Assembly (NCBI GenBank): GCA_963981505.1
Contig: CAXCEI010000024.1
Coordinates: 1-22,140 of the forward strand
DNA from: OPU3-GD-OMZ sp001901525
GTDB lineage: Bacteria > Pseudomonadota > Gammaproteobacteria > Methylococcales > Methylomonadaceae
DNA: 22,140 nt
Reading direction: 5' to 3'
Every line of letters begins with the position of its first letter. The first letter of the stretch is position 1. This document shows, in pieces, positions 7,557-14,836 of the stretch. The position numbers were made by a program, and so were the translations under genes. The notes under the pieces were generated by a model. The model saw only the letters and a list, made by a program, of their open reading frames with translations, had not been told where the DNA came from and made no database searches.

Positions 7557-8128
7557 TTTTTAATTTCCTCTGTGTTTTTTTGTCGGAAAAGGGTAATTTC
7601 TGTCATTAACCATTCCCAGGCTTGTTGTTCGCGTTCACCGGCGGCTTTTTGGTAACCAATAGTCAGGTACTTTAATTCGGCATCAATTTTTTCTTTTGAT
7701 AGCATGGTTAATCGGCTAACCAATATAGCGGCCTCGAGCACAGCATATTGCGCGCGATTAAAGCCTAAAAAGGGTGCGTGATTACCCCGATGGATTATCT
7801 TACACAATAATTTAGGCCGTAGTGTATCTTCTTCAATGCGGATTAATTCGACTTCGTCATGTGCTAATGCATTCTCAAGATAATGGCCCTGAATATGGGA
7901 GCAAGGACTGACAGGCCAGTCGCGTCTGCCGGTTAAGCAGCCGGCAAATATTCTGACATCGTCAGTATAATTAATGGTTGCAGAGCCAGTTGCTATCAAA
8001 TTACTGAGGGTTGTTGAGGGTTTAAACGGCAAAATGAGTAACCCTTCAGGAACCACATGAATACCCATCGGGGCGATATGAACGGATTTTTGTGCGTCTT
8101 GTGTAACAACAATGCTTTCTTGAATCAT
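7553..8128 (-). CDS. DUF447 flavin-reductase-fold protein, H4MPT cluster
   Basis: A 191-residue protein of the DUF447 family, whose solved members have an FMN-binding split-barrel fold (established for the family). The matching stretch is SVHIAPMGIHVVPEGLLILPF and the following TINYTDDVRIFAGCLTG, with a helical C-terminal half (about 125-185) typical of the family. DUF447 genes occur with H4MPT biosynthesis genes in methanogens and methylotrophs. Its reaction is not known to me; a flavin-dependent reduction of a pterin intermediate would fit. The ATG overlaps the stop of the DHPS-like gene (8125-8128) and its TGA overlaps the mfnB start (7553-7556), so it is in the middle of a translationally coupled chain. 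Confidence 0.88.
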   Translation of the reverse strand: MIQESIVVTQDAQKSVHIAPMGIHVVPEGLLILPFKPSTTLSNLIATGSATINYTDDVRIFAGCLTGRRDWPVSPCSHIQGHYLENALAHDEVELIRIEEDTLRPKLLCKIIHRGNHAPFLGFNRAQYAVLEAAILVSRLTMLSKEKIDAELKYLTIGYQKAAGEREQQAWEWLMTEITLFRQKNTEEIKK

Positions 8129-9522
8129 GATTTTTTTGGTTTTGCTAAGGTGGTTCCGGCGGGTTTGAAGTTGTGTAAATCAATGGTTATAGTGTTGGCC
8201 TCAGTCGCACACCCCCAGGTAAGTGGCTGATCTTGGTTAAAACGTTTTCCCAAGTGCCAAGCAATTTCAGCCCTTGCTAATTCAACGCCTAAATAAAAAG
8301 CATGACCGCTGTCATTACCTAGATCGAGCTTAGGGTAAAGGTCAAAGGGGTCCGTCGCGGAATTGAAGCCGTCCCGATTGAAAATATGAAGGCCTTCTTG
8401 ACTGATTTGAATACGGTAGCTGGGATCCGTTATTTGATTGGCCAGTTCTTTTATTTCAGATAAGGTGTAGGGAAACGGTGCGGTTTCATGCAGTGCCATT
8501 AAATGACCGTCTATATGTTTGGGTAAGGTTTCTGATTGTTTGGCAGCGTGCATGATTCGACGGGCGTAATCAGCCTCTTTTACAGCCCGATGCGCATGGG
8601 TGCTAACTTCAGTAGTCAAAATAGCGTCAATGTTAAGTTCGGAGCACAGACCTAATAGTAGCGTGTTAATGCCGAGGGTATCAGCATGGGTGAGTTCTGT
8701 TAAATTACCCACCCCTAGCATCATGTTAACGTTAGGGTAGCGTTGTCTGACTTGATGGTATCTCACCAGTGAATCAGCAAAACCAAAATGGATAGGGTCA
8801 AGGATTGGGTCAACGATAAAATTTTTATTTTTTTCTTGCAGGGTGTTAATGCTCTGAAAAAGGCCATCTAGATGACCGTGTTGTTCAGGAATTAAAATCG
8901 GTGTGCTATTGACTTCATCAGCGATCCACAGGGTATTTTCATGTAAGCTAAGCATATAGTCAGCACCGGCCTGACCACCTCGTAATAAATCATCAGGTTC
9001 TAAGGAATCAATACTGACTTGATAACCTTCTGCTTTGAGTGCCTTGATAACAGTTTCTAAATGTGGGAAAGGCGTGTCGGGCAAGCAACCAATATCAATA
9101 ACATCGGCACCTTGTTGGCGGTAATAGGCTGCACGTGCCAATGTTGACGCTACAGAATTGTTAGGGGCATCAACAATTTCTGCAAAAATTTGTAAGGTGT
9201 AGTGACTTAAATCGTGTTTGATCGAAGACTTTCCAAAATAGAGGGGTAAATCTTTGAGTTCTTCAGGACCTCGCTCAAAAGGAATGTTGAATTTTTCAGC
9301 GAGCATATTAATATTGCCTCGACATCGTCCGGGTATAATGATGCGGTCGGCATTAAAGGTGTCGGTTAAACGCCGGCTAATCATCTCAGCGGTGATAAGC
9401 GCTGCAACTTTTACACCCAATGAGTGAACGGTGTAGGTGAATTCCGGCTGCATTTGAGTCAAAATTTTATGCAGTTGTTTTTCGGCCAGTCTACCAGTCA
9501 AAAATAACAAATGTTCAGGCAT
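8125..9522 (-). CDS. Dihydropteroate synthase-like protein for tetrahydromethanopterin
   Basis: A 465-residue protein. Residues 1-100 (LFLTGRLAEKQLHKIL and onward) match the N-terminal domain found only in DHPS-related proteins of methanogens and H4MPT-using bacteria. Residues about 105-335 form a DHPS-like TIM barrel in which canonical signatures are altered: IFAEIVDAPNNS stands where FolP has MGILNVTPDSF, DIGCLPDTPFP where FolP has DIGGESTRPG, and VDPILDPIHFGF where FolP has LDPGIGFG. A C-terminal domain follows (about 350-465). The gene belongs to the set required for H4MPT, where the pterin is joined to a ribosylated aniline instead of p-aminobenzoate; the exact step is not proven. It is first in a four-gene ATGA-linked unit and divergent from true folP. 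Its leader is about 88 nt if the extended -10 at 9617-9625 is used. Confidence 0.92.
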   Translation of the reverse strand: MPEHLLFLTGRLAEKQLHKILTQMQPEFTYTVHSLGVKVAALITAEMISRRLTDTFNADRIIIPGRCRGNINMLAEKFNIPFERGPEELKDLPLYFGKSSIKHDLSHYTLQIFAEIVDAPNNSVASTLARAAYYRQQGADVIDIGCLPDTPFPHLETVIKALKAEGYQVSIDSLEPDDLLRGGQAGADYMLSLHENTLWIADEVNSTPILIPEQHGHLDGLFQSINTLQEKNKNFIVDPILDPIHFGFADSLVRYHQVRQRYPNVNMMLGVGNLTELTHADTLGINTLLLGLCSELNIDAILTTEVSTHAHRAVKEADYARRIMHAAKQSETLPKHIDGHLMALHETAPFPYTLSEIKELANQITDPSYRIQISQEGLHIFNRDGFNSATDPFDLYPKLDLGNDSGHAFYLGVELARAEIAWHLGKRFNQDQPLTWGCATEANTITIDLHNFKPAGTTLAKPKKS

Positions 9523-9601
9523 GGCGTATTTCGTAACGATGAGTGATGGGGGCGTTAGAAGAAATAAGTGTTGTTTTTGGGACTATTTAAACAGTTACAT
9601 A

Positions 9602-9629
9602 TTGACAAGAACATTGATTATAGCAAAAT
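9602..9629 (+). promoter_or_regulatory. Candidate folP promoter
   Basis: A perfect TTGACA at 9602-9607 is followed, after 16 bases, by CAAAAT (9624-9629, 4 of 6 matches to TATAAT). The start site would be near 9636, giving a leader of about 28 nt to the TTG start at 9664. The perfect -35 makes this credible although the -10 is weak. Confidence 0.45.
9617..9625 (-). promoter_or_regulatory. Extended -10 promoter of the H4MPT/methylofuran unit
   Basis: On the minus strand the sequence reads TGC-TATAAT, a perfect -10 hexamer with the extended TGn element. No good -35 is needed for such promoters and none is clear here. Transcription would start near 9610, leaving a leader of about 88 nt before the DHPS-like ATG at 9522. 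It lies between the -35 and -10 boxes of the opposing folP promoter. Confidence 0.55.
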
Positions 9630-9663
9630 CAGACTATTCAGCAGTGATAAGGGAGCAATAATT

Positions 9664-10518
9664 TTGAATTTAACAGCGTTTGAAAAGCCACTTCTAATGG
9701 GTATTTTAAATGTTACCCCCGATAGTTTTTCTGATGGGGGGCGTTACCGCTCGACAGACCTGGCTTTGCAGCATGCAGAACAAATGGTTAAAGAGGGCGT
9801 GGATTGGATTGATATTGGCGGTGAATCTACCCGGCCCGGTTCAGAGTCGGTTGAACCTGACGTACAAATTGAGCGCGTGGTTCCGGTTATAAAATCGATT
9901 AGAGATAACCTTTCTGCCACAATCCCCGTGAGTATTGATACTACGCAATCAATAGTCGCTCAAGCGGCCATTGAGGCGGGAGCAACAGTTATTAATGACG
10001 TTTCAGCAGGTCGTGATGATGCGGCAATGTTTACCTGTGCAGTAACGTATCAAACACCCATTATCTTAATGCATATGCAGGGGCAACCTAAAAATATGCA
10101 GGAGAATCCCAGTTATAGTCATGTTATTGAGGACGTACTTGCTTTTTTACTGCAAAGAGCTGAATTAGCCCAGCAAGCGGGCATTGCTGTTAATAATATT
10201 ATTCTTGATCCGGGCATCGGCTTTGGCAAACGTAAGCAAGATAATCTGTTGTTGATGGCTCATTTAGAGTCCTTAGTTGATTTAGGATATCCGGTGTTAT
10301 TAGGCGCGAGTCGTAAGCGTTTTATGGGTTCGGTGTGTCAGGTGACAGAGCCCAGTGAATTGGCTGTGGCGACAGCGGTAACGACGGCATTGGGGGTTAT
10401 GGCCGGTGTTAAATTATTTCGGGTACACGATGTGGTGGAAAATCGCCAGGCTTTGGATGTCACTTGGGCCATTAGGGCTGCGAAAATAGTCGATGCAGGA
10501 ACCAGCAGTGCTGGATAG
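9664..10518 (+). CDS. folP: Dihydropteroate synthase
   Basis: A 284-residue DHPS that joins p-aminobenzoate to the pterin diphosphate in folate synthesis; it is the sulfonamide target. Signatures are MGILNVTPDSFSDGG (12-26), DIGGESTRPG, SIDTTQ, INDVSAG, LDPGIGFGK, LLGASRKRFMG and the C-terminal FRVHDV. The open frame extends back to a TTG at 9568, but those residues have no family resemblance. AAGGGAG at 9649-9655 stands 8 bases before a TTG at 9664, giving MNLTAFEKPLLMGILN and a length equal to E. coli FolP (282), so TTG 9664 is chosen; ATG 9697 would cut into the motif. The 3' end overlaps the next gene by 26 bases. glmM, often next to folP in gammaproteobacteria, is absent here. Confidence 0.95.
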   Translation: MNLTAFEKPLLMGILNVTPDSFSDGGRYRSTDLALQHAEQMVKEGVDWIDIGGESTRPGSESVEPDVQIERVVPVIKSIRDNLSATIPVSIDTTQSIVAQAAIEAGATVINDVSAGRDDAAMFTCAVTYQTPIILMHMQGQPKNMQENPSYSHVIEDVLAFLLQRAELAQQAGIAVNNIILDPGIGFGKRKQDNLLLMAHLESLVDLGYPVLLGASRKRFMGSVCQVTEPSELAVATAVTTALGVMAGVKLFRVHDVVENRQALDVTWAIRAAKIVDAGTSSAG

Positions 10519-11419
10519 TCGACTATTAGTAGTAGAAAATCAGTTAGAAAAATCAACGTTAGAAAAGGTTAATGATCCTTTTTTAAAGGCCGCCGGTGTT
10601 CATTTGTGGATGAAGCGTGATGACCGGTTACACCCGATTATTTCAGGGAATAAATGGCGTAAATTAAAATATATTGTAGAACATGCTTTATTGCTACAGC
10701 CGCGCTGTTTAATAAGCATGGGTGGTCAGTATTCTAATCATTTACATGCCTTAGCTTTTGTGGGGAAGCAGTTGGGGTTACCGACAGTCGCTTGGATTCG
10801 TGGTGACCCCCCGCTTGAATTTAATAGGACACTCAAGGACCTTGCTGACTGGGGGATGGAGCTGCATTTTATTTCCCGCAGTGAATACCGGGAATTGCGT
10901 AAGATTAAAGATTACGATGGTTTGCCGGAAAAGTATGGGATGGGTTACTGGCTCAGTGAAGGAGGCGCTAACCCCTTGGCATTGAAGGGGGTTGCTGAAT
11001 TGGTTGGTGAAATCAGTGAGCCTTGTGATTACTTTTGTCTTCCTTGCGGTACTGGAACTACACTGGCCGGTATTGCATCATCAGTCACCGGTGATTTTAC
11101 TGTCTTGGGTTTTGTTGCCTTTAAAGGGGGGGCATACCTTAAGGATGAAATTTCAGCGTTATTACCGTATCAAGTCGCGCGGCAATCGTGGCAATTGAAT
11201 TTGGATTATCATTTTGGGGGGTTTGCCAAAACATCACCCCAGTTACTCGCATTTGTGGATGATTTTAGTGCGACAACAGGTATTATGATTGAGCCAACCT
11301 ATACGGGGAAAATGCTTTACGGTATTTATGACTTGGTTAAACAAAATTATTTTAAAAAGGGCCAGAGTATTATTGCGTTACATACTGGTGGTTTACAATC
11401 AATAAGAGCACCGCGATGA
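10493..11419 (+). CDS. PLP enzyme, ACC deaminase/D-cysteine desulfhydrase family
   Basis: A 308-residue fold-type II PLP enzyme. SGNKWRKLKY holds the PLP lysine K54; GGQYSNHLHALAFVGKQLG follows the family pattern for the substrate carboxylate loop; PCGTGTTLAGI is the phosphate-binding loop; and EPTYTGKM carries a conserved tyrosine. The family contains ACC deaminase and D-cysteine desulfhydrase, which cannot be told apart by eye, though the short length and the SGNKWRKL form favour the desulfhydrase-like branch. The ATG at 10493 overlaps folP by 26 bases; a GTG at 10508 has a better ribosome binding site (AGGA at 10497-10500) and would give 303 residues. Its stop overlaps the next start as ATGA (11416-11419). 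Confidence 0.9.
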   Translation: MQEPAVLDSRLLVVENQLEKSTLEKVNDPFLKAAGVHLWMKRDDRLHPIISGNKWRKLKYIVEHALLLQPRCLISMGGQYSNHLHALAFVGKQLGLPTVAWIRGDPPLEFNRTLKDLADWGMELHFISRSEYRELRKIKDYDGLPEKYGMGYWLSEGGANPLALKGVAELVGEISEPCDYFCLPCGTGTTLAGIASSVTGDFTVLGFVAFKGGAYLKDEISALLPYQVARQSWQLNLDYHFGGFAKTSPQLLAFVDDFSATTGIMIEPTYTGKMLYGIYDLVKQNYFKKGQSIIALHTGGLQSIRAPR

Positions 11420-12072
11420 AACGCCTGACTGAACCGGAGTTAATGGAAGATGAAACTCAGGTGCTAGCTTATGCTAACGCTGATTTTTCTGTGGCACATG
11501 ATCACTTTATTACCTTGATTAAGGGGCAGTTGGTCGCTGAGAGAATGCCTGAAACCGTGTTGGAGTTAGGGTGTGGACCCGGGGATATAACGCAACGGTT
11601 TGCGCATGCCTTTCCACATTGTGTCATCGATGCTGTTGATGGTTCCCAGCCAATGCTGGATTCTGCACAGAATATGCTGCCTCAGCACTTACGTCAGCGG
11701 ATTAATTTTTATCGGCTGTTATTACCGGCAACACAGTTTCCAAAACCGCGCTACCACGTGGTTTTTAGTAATAGTCTTTTGCATCATTTGCACGACCCTT
11801 ATACACTATGGGAGAGCCTTAAACAGGTCGTTTGCCCCGAAGGAAGGGTCTTTATTATGGATTTAATCAGACCGCATTCCATTTCGGAGGCAAAACAGTT
11901 AGTGTATGACTATGCCTCTGGAGAACCAGAGATTTTAAAAAATGATTTTTATAAGTCTTTACTGGCCGCATTTTCTATTTCAGAAATCCACCAGCAAGTG
12001 CAGTCAGTAGGACTGAAGTTATCAGTTGAACAAGTAACGGATCGGCATGTTTTTATAACAGGAAAAATATAA
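11416..12072 (+). CDS. Class I SAM-dependent methyltransferase
   Basis: A 218-residue Rossmann-fold methyltransferase. Motif I is VLELGCGPGD at 48-57, the acidic residue after beta-2 is in DAVDGS, motif IV is HVVFSNSLLHHLHDP, and PEGRVFIMDLIRP is the post-motif strand. The N-terminal segment EPELMEDETQVLAYANADF is characteristic of a conserved group whose substrate I do not know. The start overlaps the PLP enzyme gene by ATGA, so the two are translationally coupled, and ppk1 begins 10 bp after its stop. A small-molecule substrate is likely, but nothing in the sequence tells which. Confidence 0.9.
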   Translation: MKRLTEPELMEDETQVLAYANADFSVAHDHFITLIKGQLVAERMPETVLELGCGPGDITQRFAHAFPHCVIDAVDGSQPMLDSAQNMLPQHLRQRINFYRLLLPATQFPKPRYHVVFSNSLLHHLHDPYTLWESLKQVVCPEGRVFIMDLIRPHSISEAKQLVYDYASGEPEILKNDFYKSLLAAFSISEIHQQVQSVGLKLSVEQVTDRHVFITGKI

Positions 12073-12082
12073 TTGATAAGTC

Positions 12083-14155
12083 ATGAGTGAGCAGCAAGAA
12101 GAGCAATCGGTATTGTATTTTAATCGGGAGATTAGTCTTCTAGAATTTAATAGCCGTGTTTTGAGTCAGGCTACCTTTGAGTCCATTCCGCTATTAGAGC
12201 GATTAAATTATTTGTGTATTTCGTGCTCAAATCTGGATGAGTTCTATGAGATTCGGGTGGCTGGTTTATTGCAATTAGCCGAGGTCGATTCACCTCTTAT
12301 GAGTAGTGAGGGCTTGACAGTCCACCAACAGTTGGAACTCATTAAAATAAGGTCACATGAATTGGTTGCAGAACAATACCGTGTTTTAAATGAGGTGTTG
12401 TTGCCACTGTTAGCCGTTGAAAATATCCATTTTCTGAAACGGGTTGACTGGTCAGAAAAGCAGCATCAATGGTTATCAGACTATTTTTTTCAACACTTAC
12501 GACCCATTCTAACGCCAGTCGGTTTGGATTCGGCGCATCCGTTTCCTCGCATCTTAAATAAAAGTTTGAATTTTATTATTGCATTGTCGGGCAAAGATGC
12601 TTTTGGTCGTAATAGTGAACGTGCAATTTTGCAGGCGCCGAGATCGTTGCCACGGATTATTCAACTCCCTAAAGATGAGACTGACAGCGGGGATTATGAC
12701 TTTGTTTTCCTTACCTCTATTATTCATGAGTTTGTTAATGATTTATTTCATGGGATGACTGTTGTCGGTTGTCATCAGTTTAGAGTGACTCGAAACAGTG
12801 ACTTTTTTGTTGATGAAGAAGCGACCGATGATTTAATGAATGCCATGAAAGGCGAATTAGCATTGCGTAATTACGGCGATGAGGTGCGTCTTGAAATTGA
12901 TACCCATTGTCCTGAGTTAACCGTTGATTTTTTAATGGCACGTTTTGAATTAACAGATGATCGTTTATTTTTAGCCGAGGGTCCGGTAAATATTGTCAGG
13001 TTACAGCAGATTTATAAATTAATTGATCGGCCTGATTTAAAATTTCCAAAGTACACCCCAAAGGTTCCTGCAAAACTTTCCAGTAAAAAGAATTATTTTG
13101 ACGTGATCAGGAAAAATGATGTGTTATTGCATCATCCTTTTGAATCTTTTGCGCCGGTGGTTGAATTTTTACGGCAGGCAGCAAAAGACCCTGATGTTGT
13201 TGCGATTAAACAAACCCTGTATCGAACAGGTGCCAAGTCACCGATTGTTGAGGCCCTGGTGAATGCCGCAAGGACAGGTAAAGAAGTCACTGTCGTTATT
13301 GAGTTGCGGGCGCGGTTTGACGAGCAGGATAATATCGATTTAGCGAATCGTTTGCAAAAAGAGGCGGTACATGTGGTGTATGGAGTCGTTGGATACAAAA
13401 CACATGCAAAAATGTGTTTGGTACTTCGGCGAGAAGAAAAAACATTTCGTTATTATATGCATATGGGGACCGGGAATTATCATCCCCAAACGGCTTGTCT
13501 CTATACGGATTATGGCTTGTTTACCAGCGACCCTAAATTGGGGGAAGACATTCAACGTGTGTTTGTCCAGTTAACCAGTTTAGGAAAAGTAGCTAAATTG
13601 AATAAGCTATTACAATCTCCTTTTACGCTTCATAAAGGTGTTTTGGATAGGATCGCTAAGGAAATAGAATACGCAGAATCTGGCAATAAAGCGCGTATCA
13701 TTTTCAAGGTGAACTCACTGGTTGAAGAGAAAATTATTCAGGCACTCTATAAAGCCTCTCAGGCGGGTGTGAAAGTACAGTTGATCGTTCGTGGGGTATG
13801 TTGCTTAAAACCGGGTGTTCCCGGTGTTTCAGAGAATATTGAAGTGCGTTCGATTATTGGTCGATTTCTGGAGCATACGAGGGTTTATGCCTTTAGAAAT
13901 AAAGGCGATTATGAGGTGTTGGCATCCAGTGCCGACTTTATGGTTCGTAATATGTTTAGCCGCGTTGAGATTAGTTTTCCCATTACCAGTAAAGTGTTAC
14001 ATGATAGAGTATTAAAAGAACTTGATTGTTACCTGAAAGATAATACCCAGGCTTGGTTATTACAAAGCGATGGCCGTTATCAACAAGCCGTGCCGGCGGA
14101 TGAATCTAAACGGCATAGTGCGCAAGTTGAATTAATGAAAAAATTAACTAAATAG
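12083..14155 (+). CDS. ppk1: Polyphosphate kinase 1
   Basis: A 690-residue PPK1 that makes inorganic polyphosphate reversibly from ATP. The N-terminal domain starts YFNREISLLEFNSRVL and includes CSNLDEFYEIRVAG, matching the ATP-binding asparagine region. The catalytic C-terminal domains include VAIKQTLYRTGAKSPIVEAL, the phospho-histidine motif GYKTHAKMCLV with H441, and HMGTGNYHPQTA with the second conserved histidine. LIVRGVCCLKPGVPG and FRNKGDYEVLASSADFMVRN near 570-635 are the second phospholipase-D-like module. Length matches E. coli Ppk (688). Only a weak GATAAG precedes the ATG; expression probably depends on transcription from the folP unit, 10 bp downstream of the methyltransferase. 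No ppx gene follows. Confidence 0.97.
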   Translation: MSEQQEEQSVLYFNREISLLEFNSRVLSQATFESIPLLERLNYLCISCSNLDEFYEIRVAGLLQLAEVDSPLMSSEGLTVHQQLELIKIRSHELVAEQYRVLNEVLLPLLAVENIHFLKRVDWSEKQHQWLSDYFFQHLRPILTPVGLDSAHPFPRILNKSLNFIIALSGKDAFGRNSERAILQAPRSLPRIIQLPKDETDSGDYDFVFLTSIIHEFVNDLFHGMTVVGCHQFRVTRNSDFFVDEEATDDLMNAMKGELALRNYGDEVRLEIDTHCPELTVDFLMARFELTDDRLFLAEGPVNIVRLQQIYKLIDRPDLKFPKYTPKVPAKLSSKKNYFDVIRKNDVLLHHPFESFAPVVEFLRQAAKDPDVVAIKQTLYRTGAKSPIVEALVNAARTGKEVTVVIELRARFDEQDNIDLANRLQKEAVHVVYGVVGYKTHAKMCLVLRREEKTFRYYMHMGTGNYHPQTACLYTDYGLFTSDPKLGEDIQRVFVQLTSLGKVAKLNKLLQSPFTLHKGVLDRIAKEIEYAESGNKARIIFKVNSLVEEKIIQALYKASQAGVKVQLIVRGVCCLKPGVPGVSENIEVRSIIGRFLEHTRVYAFRNKGDYEVLASSADFMVRNMFSRVEISFPITSKVLHDRVLKELDCYLKDNTQAWLLQSDGRYQQAVPADESKRHSAQVELMKKLTK

Positions 14156-14217
14156 CGTGTTAAACAAGGTGCAGTTAAATTAAATCAGCATCGTGACTAT
14201 AAGCGGTAAACTTTTTT

Positions 14218-14234
14218 GAGGTGGATCTACTATT
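14218..14234 (+). promoter_or_regulatory. Shine-Dalgarno that selects an ATT start codon
   Basis: GAGGTGGA at 14218-14225 is the strongest ribosome binding site in this part of the window. The first in-frame codon at proper distance is ATT at 14232-14234. No ATG, GTG or TTG in that frame exists between the upstream stop at 14217 and the GTG at 14265. Confidence 0.6.
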
Positions 14235-14771
14235 TTTTCGAAATTATTTACAGTTATTGGTTTAGTGGCACTATTGTTGTCGGGTTCTGTCTTTGCGCAT
14301 GGTAATGGGCCAGGTGAGCCTGACCCGCACTGTTCTTTTAAGGTTGCCGAAGCGATCTTTTATTTGAATGCCCATCTTAAGGGGGACACGCATCAGAATC
14401 GCCACTTTTGTCATTTTTACCCACGCTTAGGTGAAGTCGCATTTTCATTGACCGATAAGTCCGGTGCCCCAGCACCTTTGCTGTTACAGTTATCATCTTT
14501 TACGGGTGCTTTAGCTGAGATAGTTTTAGATGAAACGGTAGAAAATCGATCGGCAGCATCACCGGTGCACTTGAGTAAGGTGTTTACTGAGCGGGGTCTT
14601 TATATGTTGCGTATTAATGCCCAACAAAATAAAGACAGCGGCCTGGATCCAACTTATATTTGGTTGGCCGTTGGGCTTCCGATAGCAGAAATTTTTCTGG
14701 GCATAGCAGGTTTCTTTTTGATAGTGTTAATCTATTATGCGGTCATGCCCAATAATAAGCCCGAAGATTAA
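14232..14771 (+). CDS. Secreted, membrane-anchored Cys/His-rich protein of unknown function
   Basis: A 179-residue protein if read from ATT at 14232. Residues 1-22 (FSKLFTVIGLVALLLSGSVFA) form a complete signal peptide with K4, a hydrophobic core and VFA before the cut. The mature protein would begin H23-G24. H33, C34, H48, H54, H58, C60 and H61 cluster in the first 40 mature residues, which suggests a metal or disulphide site. Residues 142-171 form one C-terminal membrane helix, so the domain is held in the periplasm. Starting instead at GTG 14265 would leave a 12-residue hydrophobic stub without a positive charge or ribosome binding site. I do not recognise a named family; a periplasmic metal-handling role is inference. 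ppk1 lies 76 bp upstream and waaA 65 bp downstream. Confidence 0.72.
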   Translation: MFSKLFTVIGLVALLLSGSVFAHGNGPGEPDPHCSFKVAEAIFYLNAHLKGDTHQNRHFCHFYPRLGEVAFSLTDKSGAPAPLLLQLSSFTGALAEIVLDETVENRSAASPVHLSKVFTERGLYMLRINAQQNKDSGLDPTYIWLAVGLPIAEIFLGIAGFFLIVLIYYAVMPNNKPED

Positions 14772-14836
14772 TGATGAATGGGGGCCGTGTTTGATTGGGT
14801 CGGGGTTGATCTTATCTGTTGAACGGAGTGAATAAG

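Noticed and set aside
8125..9522. A second folP
   Set aside because: FolP signatures are replaced and extra N- and C-terminal domains typical of the H4MPT-linked family are present.
9568..9663. TTG at 9568 as the folP start
   Set aside because: The extra 32 residues have no DHPS resemblance, and the region holds two promoters. TTG 9664 has a well-placed AAGGGAG and gives the normal family length.
12901..12980. TGGCAC as a sigma-54 promoter core
   Set aside because: It is inside ppk1 coding sequence and lacks the TTGC element at the required spacing.
14265..14267. GTG at 14265 as the start of the secreted protein
   Set aside because: No ribosome binding site in front of it, and the signal peptide would lose its basic N-terminus and half its hydrophobic core.
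14819..14836. TTG at 14819 as the waaA start
   Set aside because: The ATG at 14837 has GGAG 8 bases before it and gives 425 residues, the standard WaaA length.
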